Assembly (NCBI GenBank): GCA_038257245.1
Contig: JBBSJL010000026.1
Location: 1-7,028, forward strand
Source of the DNA: JAGQNP01 sp038257245
GTDB lineage: Bacteria; Patescibacteriota; Saccharimonadia; Saccharimonadales; JACQNP01
Direction: 5' to 3'
Length of the DNA stretch: 7,028 nucleotides
Under the pieces are notes generated by a model. It was not told the origin of the DNA. It searched no databases and saw nothing but the letters and a program-made list of their open reading frames with translations. Made by a program: the position numbers and the translations under genes. Below, one piece after another: positions 1 to 5,521 of the stretch. Each line of letters starts with the position of its first letter. The first letter of the stretch is position 1.

Positions 1-1190
1 AGACTAGTCAGTGAAGTTTTGCCTGATCCAGAGTGGCCGACTAGACCGACTTTTTCACCCGCCTTAATTCTTAGATTCAGTTTGTTGAACAATAAATCAT
101 TCCTCCCGGCGTGCGCAAAATCAACATCTTTTAATGTAATTTGCCCACCGCGGATTTTAACCTTATTGGGCTTGATAGGGTCTTGAATCGAGGGCTTAAT
201 TTGTAGTATCTTAACCATGTCGCTGGCATCACCCATCGCACGGTTGAATTGACGCAGTACGTTCTGAAAATCCCATAGCCGCATACCAATATGGCTTGTA
301 TAGGAAACTATCAAGAACAAAGTAGCAATGTCTGATCTAAGAAATTTAGTACCAAATACAGCTAAGACTAATGCAGAGATGCCAATTAACGAAGTTATGG
401 TAGATGAAAACGATTCACGGTAAGTGGTTGTAACCATGGATCTATGTGTTGCTTCTTTGGTTTTAGTTGCTTCTTTCCAGTATCGTTTCGATTCATAGCT
501 TTCCGAAGCAAAGCTCTTTATAGCCATAATATTGGTAATACTGTCTGCTAATTGACCTGTTTGTTTGCTCTCTTGTTCGGCTTGTAATCGGTTTGCGTCG
601 CGTACAGGCCGAGAAAATAGTATAGTCCCAGCGATATATATTATGGACAATACAATTAGGCCAATCGCATATAAAGGCACTCTTGGGCCAAGTATTGCTA
701 GTGTAGCTAGCAACCCGATAACCAGAGTATATAGATTAAATATTATTGCATCAGCGAATCTTATATAGCTTCCAATTAATTTATTAGTTTGCGATACGAG
801 TGACCCGCCGAAATGGTTCGCATGAAAATTTGAGTCCAAACTAATTAAATGATCGAAAACTCGTTTGGCAATATCTCGCATTACACGCATCTCGAGGTTC
901 CAAACCAACCAAATATTAATTCTCCACCCAACAATTCCGGTCATAATTACAGCTACGGCATAGCTAATTAGCTCAGTATTAAAACTGGCCCAGAGGTTAT
1001 TGATATCGTAGTTGCCATCACTAATTTTTTGCAAGATCTGTGCTTGGATGTATGGTTGGAAGTAATCCATAACTAACACAGTTGCAAGAACTGTAAAGAT
1101 TAGCGTAACAGCATAACGTTTGTATCTAAACGCATGATGAATATATAGCTGTATTGTCAATGCTGTGATTGATTTGTTCGATTTTTTCAT
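1..1190 (-). CDS. ABC exporter half-transporter, membrane domain plus start of ATPase (3' end outside window)
   Basis: An MsbA/multidrug-type ABC exporter subunit that would act as a homo- or heterodimer in the cytoplasmic membrane; its substrate cannot be told. The reverse strand reads 396 codons without interruption from ATG at 1190 to the window edge. Hydrophobic segments lie near residues 27-43, 73-96, 147-168, 172-192, 262-281 and 286-298, the six-helix type-I exporter fold. The loop IMAIKSFASE (221-230) matches the usual coupling-helix region before helix 5. The ATPase starts near 345 and holds Walker A GHSGSGKT (385-392). Signature motif, Walker B and H-loop lie beyond the window. The A-loop position that is usually Tyr appears to be His360 (DFAH). 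The start is secure: AGGAGGT lies 7 nt upstream. It is divergent from the 604-residue gene. Family assignment is firm; substrate is unknown. Confidence 0.95.
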   Translation of the reverse strand, partial: MKKSNKSITALTIQLYIHHAFRYKRYAVTLIFTVLATVLVMDYFQPYIQAQILQKISDGNYDINNLWASFNTELISYAVAVIMTGIVGWRINIWLVWNLEMRVMRDIAKRVFDHLISLDSNFHANHFGGSLVSQTNKLIGSYIRFADAIIFNLYTLVIGLLATLAILGPRVPLYAIGLIVLSIIYIAGTILFSRPVRDANRLQAEQESKQTGQLADSITNIMAIKSFASESYESKRYWKEATKTKEATHRSMVTTTYRESFSSTITSLIGISALVLAVFGTKFLRSDIATLFLIVSYTSHIGMRLWDFQNVLRQFNRAMGDASDMVKILQIKPSIQDPIKPNKVKIRGGQITLKDVDFAHAGRNDLLFNKLNLRIKAGEKVGLVGHSGSGKTSLTS

Positions 1191-1193
1191 TGC

Positions 1194-1210
1194 ACAGACC
1201 TCCTGTCTGT
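1194..1210 (-). promoter_or_regulatory. Shine-Dalgarno of the ABC exporter inside a perfect 6-5-6 inverted repeat
   Basis: On the exporter mRNA the sequence is ACAGAC-AGGAG-GUCUGU: perfect 6-bp arms and a 5-nt loop. The ribosome binding site AGGAGGT (1198-1204) occupies the whole loop and two bases of the 3' arm, and ends 7 nt before the ATG. Folded, the hairpin would present or partly hide the site. As DNA it could instead be a dimeric repressor operator. The repeat is seen directly; its role is inferred. Confidence 0.7.
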
Positions 1211-1256
1211 ACTTAAATTTGATTGAAATGTGTAAGGTTTTATTAAGTTTTCAGGT

Positions 1257-1286
1257 GTGACTAGGATGTCACTTTAGCGACAAAGT
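1257..1286 (-). promoter_or_regulatory. Two abutting small hairpins in the exporter leader
   Basis: Two perfect inverted repeats share two bases. GTGAC-N6-GTCAC lies at 1257-1272 and ACTTT-N6-AAAGT at 1271-1286; each has 5-bp arms and a 6-nt loop. They lie inside the predicted 5' untranslated region of the exporter. Because they share bases they cannot both form fully. An outer pairing TGACT/AGTCA is also possible. Short arms make chance a real alternative. Confidence 0.35.
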
Positions 1287-1297
1287 CAGATGAAAGA

Positions 1298-1325
1298 TTT
1301 ATATTAAACATGGTTTTTTTGTCGC
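1298..1325 (-). promoter_or_regulatory. Candidate proximal promoter for the ABC exporter
   Basis: On the minus strand, GCGACA (1320-1325; 4 of 6 to TTGACA) is followed after 16 nt by TATAAA (1298-1303). Initiation would fall near 1291, giving a leader of about 100 nt that contains the hairpins at 1257-1286 and the ribosome-site hairpin. It competes with the distal candidate at 1355-1383. Confidence 0.35.
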
Positions 1326-1354
1326 CTTTCCTTTAGTGTGTAAATAATTCAACA

Positions 1355-1383
1355 ATTCTAACAGATAAAACGTACAAGCGCAA
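1355..1383 (-). promoter_or_regulatory. Candidate distal promoter for the ABC exporter, extended -10
   Basis: On the minus strand, TTGCGC (1378-1383) is followed after 17 nt by TAGAAT (1355-1360), with the extended -10 element TGT directly before it. Initiation would fall near 1348, leaving an untranslated leader of about 158 nt, long for such a compact region and room for leader regulation. The -35 match is only 3 of 6. Confidence 0.4.
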
Positions 1384-1431
1384 CCACTTCATCATGTATA
1401 TTTATTGATTAACGTTTTTAGTACAACAAAT

Positions 1432-1448
1432 TTACAGGTAAACTGTAA
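1432..1448 (+). promoter_or_regulatory. Perfect 6-5-6 inverted repeat abutting the start of the 604-residue gene
   Basis: TTACAG-GTAAA-CTGTAA: perfect 6-bp arms around 5 nt, ending 3 nt before ATG 1452. It overlaps the only plausible -10 (TAAACT, 1439-1444) and the weak AAGG (1447-1450). It has the same 6-5-6 geometry as the repeat before the exporter start, and both contain ACAG and CTGT, though the arms are not identical. It could be an operator or an mRNA hairpin. The repeat is certain; function is inferred. Confidence 0.5.
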
Positions 1449-1451
1449 GGT

Positions 1452-3266
1452 ATGGAGATTACCTCAGGAGACGACACATCCGATAAGGATAAGAAAATGA
1501 AAGGTGCGTTCGAGGCCATTGATGACAAAAAAGATGAAAAGAAAAAACCTGTTCCCAAAAAGAATCTTTCGATTTCGAGTATACTTTCAGGCGACGACAA
1601 AGAATCTACCCCTAAGCCTAGCAAAGAACCAGAAAAATTTTCTTTAATCGAAATGCTTCAAAGCTATGACAAAGACTCCAAAGATAAAGAAAAGGATGTT
1701 GATAAATCCAAAGATGAATCTAGTGCTCCACACGAGGCTGTAGAGATTTCAAGTACCCCCGAAACAGAAGCTACTGACACAGATAGATTAACAGGTGAAG
1801 AAGAAACAGAGGTTGTTCAAACGTATGTAGAAGCTGTCTTGCCAGAAGCTCACAGTGAGTTTGAACAGTCAGAACCAGATAGTGTGGAAGCTGCAGAAGC
1901 AGCAGCGAGTGTAGCATTTTTGGAAGGAATCCATGATCAACTAGGTGAAAGTAATGGCATAGATGATAGTGAGGTAGCCGCGATCGCTAGTAGTATCATT
2001 GAAGAACTAGACCACCAAGACGGAGGAAACACCGAGGCTATAGAAGACCTAGCTGACGAGGTAGAGAGCGAGGAAAGCCTAGACATAGAAGAAACAGGCA
2101 TCGAATCAGGACCTAGCGATCATGAAGATGTTGATGACGATGAAGGAGTAACTAACTCTAACAACTCAGCGTCTAGTAATCCTCCGACTTCTCCACCCAC
2201 AAATGTACCCACGACCGGTCATCCTGGTTCAGGTGGTGCGATGCCGCCAGTTCCTCCTACGGGAGGCGGATTACCGCCACATATTCCTCCAGTCGGTCCA
2301 AATTCAAGCAGCACTATGCCCATGACACCAAACACTAGCCCAAATGCGGCTTCTGCCAACCCAAACGTTGAATTTGCATACAATCGGCGTCGGGCTGGTG
2401 ACTTATTGCTTGGGGGAATTATTGGCTACATGATTGGTCGCAGAAGAGGTAGGATCAAAACAGAAAAAGAGTTAATACCGGTTCAGAAAAAACTTGAAAA
2501 ACAAGTTGCAACATTACAAAAACGAATTTATAGCAAAGAGTTGGAAGTTAGAAAAGCGGCAGCCAGGAGTTTTGAAGCTGGTCACATTATTAGTGAAAAA
2601 CCTCCAGAAACTTTAGAAAAAACGGCGACAAAACGGGCAGAAACGGCTCCGAAACCCGAAAAGGATACTGCCAACCATGACCCAAAAGAAGTAATTACTT
2701 CAGATAGACTAGTGAGTAATGAAAAAACTGCCAAAGAAAAGCTAGTGCCAATCATAAACCCAGAAAAAGGAGCAATTAACCCAGAAAAATTGGTTTCTGC
2801 TAAAACGATCGAAGCAATTTCACTGCCACTCCTACTAGAAATTGCATCTGATATAAAGCTAGACAACACATCTCTACGTGCAATGTTCGAAAATGGCGCA
2901 ATCGATCAAAAGAACCTTCGTTTTGTCGTCAAACGATATCTAGAAGGTGAAAGTTTGGATCGTATTTGGCCAGACGCGCTTGCAGCCGAACGTTTAAGTA
3001 GTGAAACAAAAACAGAAAAACGAAATGAACAAATGCTAAGTGAAGATTACCATTGGACAGAAAACAATAATACAGACACCCATAGCAGTATTATGGGCTC
3101 AAATGGTCATCAAGATAATTCATTTACCAACAATCAAGATCACAAAGCTAGCCCAGGCATCCTACAAGAGATTGAAAACCAATATAGTGATAACAAAAAG
3201 CCGATCTATGCCATCGTCGCTACGGCTATACTGGCAGCAATCATTATCATTGTTATCTTTACCTAA
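1452..3266 (+). CDS. Unrecognised 604-residue acidic, proline-rich, tail-anchored protein with coiled coil
   Basis: I do not recognise this family. There is no signal peptide and no cysteine. Order: a charged Lys/Asp/Glu/Ser-rich N-terminus (1-90); a strongly acidic stretch with short alanine-rich helices (95-232); an Asn/Pro/Gly/Thr/Ser linker (234-305) with PPTSPPT and PPVPPT; a short glycine-rich hydrophobic segment LLLGGIIGYMIG (318-329) with RRR on both sides (312-314, 330-332); a basic coiled-coil-like helix (about 335-375); a Lys/Glu-rich linker; a compact, probably folded segment (about 447-512); a polar Asn/His/Asp-rich stretch; and a final hydrophobic helix (584-603) ending at the stop. 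This suggests a C-tail-anchored protein with most of its mass in the cytoplasm, possibly a scaffold. The start is uncertain: ATG 1452 has only AAGG one base away, while ATG 1497 (Met16) has AAGGA (1485-1489) 7 nt upstream. The gene is certain; function is unknown. Confidence 0.9.
   Translation: MEITSGDDTSDKDKKMKGAFEAIDDKKDEKKKPVPKKNLSISSILSGDDKESTPKPSKEPEKFSLIEMLQSYDKDSKDKEKDVDKSKDESSAPHEAVEISSTPETEATDTDRLTGEEETEVVQTYVEAVLPEAHSEFEQSEPDSVEAAEAAASVAFLEGIHDQLGESNGIDDSEVAAIASSIIEELDHQDGGNTEAIEDLADEVESEESLDIEETGIESGPSDHEDVDDDEGVTNSNNSASSNPPTSPPTNVPTTGHPGSGGAMPPVPPTGGGLPPHIPPVGPNSSSTMPMTPNTSPNAASANPNVEFAYNRRRAGDLLLGGIIGYMIGRRRGRIKTEKELIPVQKKLEKQVATLQKRIYSKELEVRKAAARSFEAGHIISEKPPETLEKTATKRAETAPKPEKDTANHDPKEVITSDRLVSNEKTAKEKLVPIINPEKGAINPEKLVSAKTIEAISLPLLLEIASDIKLDNTSLRAMFENGAIDQKNLRFVVKRYLEGESLDRIWPDALAAERLSSETKTEKRNEQMLSEDYHWTENNNTDTHSSIMGSNGHQDNSFTNNQDHKASPGILQEIENQYSDNKKPIYAIVATAILAAIIIIVIFT
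2757..2789 (+). repeat. Tandem 12-nt direct repeat encoding INPEK twice
   Basis: AACCCAGAAAAA occurs at 2757-2768 and again at 2778-2789, a 21-nt period. It encodes INPEKGA followed by INPEKLV (residues 435-448). It looks like a small slippage duplication in the linker before the folded segment. Confidence 0.6.
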
Positions 3267-3285
3267 AAAATATCTAGTGTAGAAT
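3258..3285 (+). promoter_or_regulatory. Candidate promoter for the trhO-like gene, near-leaderless
   Basis: TTTACC (3258-3263, 4 of 6) is followed after 16 nt by TAGAAT (3280-3285, 5 of 6). Initiation would fall at about 3292-3293, the start codon itself. It lies across the stop codon of the upstream gene. No Shine-Dalgarno is visible in the 26-nt gap. Confidence 0.45.
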
Positions 3286-3292
3286 AACTTTG

Positions 3293-4183
3293 ATGGAGAA
3301 GATAATACTTTACTACAAGTTTATACCCCTGGCCGATCCTGATATGGCTTGTTTGTGGCAAAAAGAGCTCTGCGAAAAGTTGGGGCTAAAAGGGAGAATA
3401 ATCGTTAGCCCTCAGGGTATTAATGGTACTCTCGGAGGAGATATTGAATCGCTAAGAGAATATAAGCGTTCCATGAACAAAACCACTATATTCAAGGGTA
3501 TTGATTATAAATGGAGTGAAGGGGGATTGGATAATTTCCCACGGCTGAGTGTAAAAGTTCGGCCAGAAATCGTTGCCTTCGGTGTTCCTGACGAAGTTAA
3601 GGTTGATGAGAACGGTGTTGTTGGTGGCGGTAAGCATTTGAAACCCAAAAAACTTCAGGAACTTTTAAAAGAACGTGGCGAAGATGTGGTATTTTTTGAT
3701 GGCCGTAATGCTTATGAAGCTCAGATAGGCAAATTCAAAAACGCTATTGTACCCGAAACTGAGACAACGCGGGATTTTATCAAAGCTATAGAAGACCCTA
3801 AATACGATTCAATCAAGGATAAGCCAGTTGTAACTTACTGCACCGGAGGTGTGCGTTGTGAAATCCTAAGCACTTTGATGAAAAATCGAGGCTTTAAGGA
3901 TGTTTATCAAATTGATGGCGGTATAGTTCGTTACGGCGAAACATTTGCCGATCAAGGAGAGTGGGAAGGTAAGTTGTACATATTTGATGACAGAATGGTA
4001 ACCTCGTTTAGTGACGAAGCAAAAGATATCGGTGAATGTATTCATTGCGCAGCGAAAACCAGTAATTTCGTAAATTGCAGCAACGTAATTTGTAATAAAT
4101 TAGTATTAGTTTGCACAGAGTGTGCAAATGACGAATTTTGCGAAAAGTGTATAAAAACAAAACATAAAGTGACAACCGACTAG
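3293..4183 (+). CDS. trhO: TrhO/YceA-type rhodanese-domain tRNA uridine(34) hydroxylation protein
   Basis: This family carries out oxygen-dependent 5-hydroxylation of the wobble uridine U34 in tRNA, a cytoplasmic decoding modification. The 296-residue protein has the full family layout: an N-terminal acylphosphatase-like domain with LKGRIIVSPQGINGTLGG (residues 32-49), the NFPRLSVKVRPEIVAFG bridge (81-97), then a rhodanese domain (about 115-225) with FFDGRNAYEAQIGKF and active-site loop YCTGGVRCE (catalytic Cys183, second Cys189) followed by QIDGGIVRYGE. The C-terminus has eight cysteines (249, 252, 262, 267, 274, 277, 283, 286) in the CxxC pattern expected for zinc binding. Length is near the family norm. 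I use ATG 3293 rather than the TTG one codon earlier because ATG is the stronger codon and fits the upstream -10. It lies 26 nt after the preceding gene and 20 nt before the HAD gene. Confidence in family is high; activity is inferred by homology. Confidence 0.93.
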   Translation: MEKIILYYKFIPLADPDMACLWQKELCEKLGLKGRIIVSPQGINGTLGGDIESLREYKRSMNKTTIFKGIDYKWSEGGLDNFPRLSVKVRPEIVAFGVPDEVKVDENGVVGGGKHLKPKKLQELLKERGEDVVFFDGRNAYEAQIGKFKNAIVPETETTRDFIKAIEDPKYDSIKDKPVVTYCTGGVRCEILSTLMKNRGFKDVYQIDGGIVRYGETFADQGEWEGKLYIFDDRMVTSFSDEAKDIGECIHCAAKTSNFVNCSNVICNKLVLVCTECANDEFCEKCIKTKHKVTTD

Positions 4184-4198
4184 ATCTCTGCATATAAT
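4169..4198 (+). promoter_or_regulatory. Strong promoter for the HAD phosphatase gene, leaderless
   Basis: GTGACA (4169-4174; 5 of 6 to TTGACA), an 18-nt spacer, then exact TATAAT (4193-4198). The -35 lies in the last codons of the trhO-like gene. The hexamer ends 6 nt before ATG 4204, so the transcript should begin at or next to the start codon. No Shine-Dalgarno is present. Confidence 0.7.
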
Positions 4199-4203
4199 TA
4201 AGT

Positions 4204-4737
4204 ATGAGATTGGTTGAGAACAGTCCGAAAACCCCCCTATTTGTCCCAAATTACGTTGCGGATTCTGTTTTAGATATTGATTTCAAAGAGATAAAAAGAC
4301 TTGGTGTTAAGTATATTGCCTTTGACGCTGATAGTACGCTTGTTGGATATCGAAAAAAAAAGTTAGACTCAAAAACAAAGAAGTTCCTTCGATTAGAACT
4401 CGCTAAGTTTGACGGTGCATGTATAGCCAGTAATCGAGTAACCAATGACTTGGATGACATAGCAGAAGATATAAATGCAGAAGTAATTCGGGCAACAATG
4501 ATGATACGCAAACCATCGGTAAAGTTTTTTGATCGAGTAATATCGTATTTTGATACAAAACCAGAGAAAATAGCAATGGTTGGTGATAAATTGATTGCTG
4601 ATATTTACGGTGGTAATAAATCTGGACTAGTGACAATTTGGGTTAACAAAAAAGGTAAAGACAGTATTTTTGATAGGATGTTACAAACACGACGATTTGA
4701 ACGTCGTATGACAAAAAGACACTTATTTAAAAAATAG
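4204..4737 (+). CDS. YqeG/Gep4-type HAD phosphatase (subfamily IIIA)
   Basis: A 177-residue soluble HAD hydrolase of the bacterial YqeG type, related to mitochondrial Gep4 phosphatidylglycerophosphatase. A role in removing phosphate from phosphatidylglycerophosphate is plausible but unproven for bacterial members. All four HAD motifs are visible: motif I FDADSTLVG (nucleophile Asp41, acid/base Asp43), motif II IASN (Ser76), motif III Lys103 in RKPS, and motif IV VGDKLIADIYGGNKSG (Asp128, Asp133). The N-terminus PLFVPNYVADSVLDID matches the lead-in typical of YqeG, and there is no large cap domain. The basic tail (RRFERRMTKRHLFKK) could touch membrane phospholipid or RNA. Motif I has DST where YqeG usually has DNT. 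The start is fixed by the promoter and by the YqeG-like N-terminus. The next gene has its own promoter after a 61-nt gap. Confidence 0.88.
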   Translation: MRLVENSPKTPLFVPNYVADSVLDIDFKEIKRLGVKYIAFDADSTLVGYRKKKLDSKTKKFLRLELAKFDGACIASNRVTNDLDDIAEDINAEVIRATMMIRKPSVKFFDRVISYFDTKPEKIAMVGDKLIADIYGGNKSGLVTIWVNKKGKDSIFDRMLQTRRFERRMTKRHLFKK

Positions 4738-4760
4738 AAGCAACGAGACAAACCAACTTA

Positions 4761-4789
4761 TTGATTTAACAATAATAAAGTGTTATAAT
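4761..4789 (+). promoter_or_regulatory. Strong extended -10 promoter for the transglycosylase-like gene
   Basis: TTGATT (4761-4766; 4 of 6), exactly 17 nt, then exact TATAAT (4784-4789) with the extended element TGT directly before it. Initiation is predicted at A4796, giving a leader of only ATT before ATG 4799. This is the best promoter in the window by consensus. Confidence 0.75.
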
Positions 4790-4798
4790 AAGCGTATT

Positions 4799-5482
4799 AT
4801 GAGTGAAACCCATGGTCAACTAGGTAATGAAAGACTGGATAATCTTAGTAACCAAAGATTGCGTCAGACAAGATCAATCTTCTTTGGGGCATATCTTGCG
4901 ATCTCCGTTATCTTAGGTATCAATACATTTACCGAGCAAAGCCAGGCTACTGAAGCAGTTGCTACACAAGAGGAGGTTCCACTATATTCAAGTTTAGAAA
5001 CCACTACTACGGCTTCTACAGCCAAGCTTAATGAGGTGTCCATTAATTACTCGGAGGGTGTTGCGCCTTTTGCTGAGATAATTGAAACTTCAGCGGAAAA
5101 ATATCATGTTGGTGCTTGCTTGATGGGTGCAATTACCGAAAGAGAATCACAAGGTAAGGTTTACGTTGAATATGGTGGCACATACGGTCTGATGCAATTA
5201 GATCCAAAAACTGCTGAATATATGACAGATATGTATGATATTTCCTACAATGGTGATTTGTATGATCCTATGAACCAGTTTGAAATAGGAGCTTCAATAC
5301 TGAATAGGGCCGAAGACATAACAGGTGTTGATACAAACCAAACACTAACGGAAGAAGAGATTAGAGCTACAGGTATTTTTTATCATGGAGAGGGGTATTA
5401 TCAACACTACAGCCAAGGCCTCGTAGATCAATTACCCTCCTCAAGTTTTAGAAGCAGACCGTCGTTTACAGGCAAACTATGA
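4799..5482 (+). CDS. Membrane-anchored lytic transglycosylase-like (SLT/goose-lysozyme fold) protein
   Basis: A likely peptidoglycan-cleaving enzyme acting outside the cytoplasmic membrane. The 227-residue protein has a short basic cytoplasmic N-terminus, an uncleaved-looking signal anchor (about 26-43, IFFGAYLAISVILGINTF), a Thr/Ser/Glu-rich stalk (45-85), then a compact SLT-like domain (about 88-205). Motif I is ERES with predicted catalytic Glu116 followed by Ser117; motif II is YGLMQL (129-134); YDPMNQFEIGASIL (155-168) matches the family's DP..N...G..yL helix; motif III is FYHGEGYY (194-201) in place of the usual AYNAG. The last is divergent but in the right place. The C-terminal about 25 residues are polar and unassigned. 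No Shine-Dalgarno is seen; a strong promoter sits directly upstream. Exact enzyme class and substrate are uncertain, but the fold assignment is good. Confidence 0.85.
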   Translation: MSETHGQLGNERLDNLSNQRLRQTRSIFFGAYLAISVILGINTFTEQSQATEAVATQEEVPLYSSLETTTTASTAKLNEVSINYSEGVAPFAEIIETSAEKYHVGACLMGAITERESQGKVYVEYGGTYGLMQLDPKTAEYMTDMYDISYNGDLYDPMNQFEIGASILNRAEDITGVDTNQTLTEEEIRATGIFYHGEGYYQHYSQGLVDQLPSSSFRSRPSFTGKL

Positions 5483-5506
5483 TCTGTATTGCAGGCCGTA
5501 GCGGGT

Positions 5507-5512
5507 TATAAT
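5507..5512 (+). promoter_or_regulatory. -10 element (TATAAT) for uvrC, near-leaderless
   Basis: Exact TATAAT preceded by GGT, a partial extended -10. No good -35 is visible at 16-18 nt. Initiation would fall at A5519, giving the leader ATT before GTG 5522, the same arrangement as the gene upstream. It supports GTG 5522 over TTG 5489 as the start, because TTG would place the -10 inside the coding region. Confidence 0.5.
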
Positions 5513-5521
5513 GAATTCATT

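Noticed and set aside
565..768. 67-residue plus-strand frame inside the ABC exporter
   Set aside because: It lies opposite a continuous, well-matched transporter reading frame and has no ribosome site.
1306..1320. AAAC-ATG-GTTT followed by a T-run as a rho-independent terminator
   Set aside because: The stem is only 4 bp and AT-rich, and no plus-strand gene ends upstream of it.
1418..1624. 68-residue antisense frame over the start of the 604-residue gene
   Set aside because: Its serine-rich composition is the complement of the acidic N-terminus, and it has no independent support.
2582..2869. 95-residue open frame antisense to the 604-residue gene
   Set aside because: It is a Ser/Ala/Phe-rich mirror of the Lys/Glu-rich coding strand, with no ribosome site or family resemblance.
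3040..3282. 80-residue plus-strand frame overlapping the end of the 604-residue gene
   Set aside because: It is a shifted reading of the main gene, with no signal of its own.
3290..3292. TTG one codon before ATG as the trhO-like gene start
   Set aside because: The ATG directly after it is a stronger start and fits the upstream -10 element equally well.
5489..5521. TTG 5489 as the uvrC start, adding 11 residues
   Set aside because: TTG is a weak start. The extra residues (QAVAGYNEFI) do not resemble UvrC N-termini, and they would put the exact TATAAT inside the gene. GTG 5522 gives the usual distance to PGVY.
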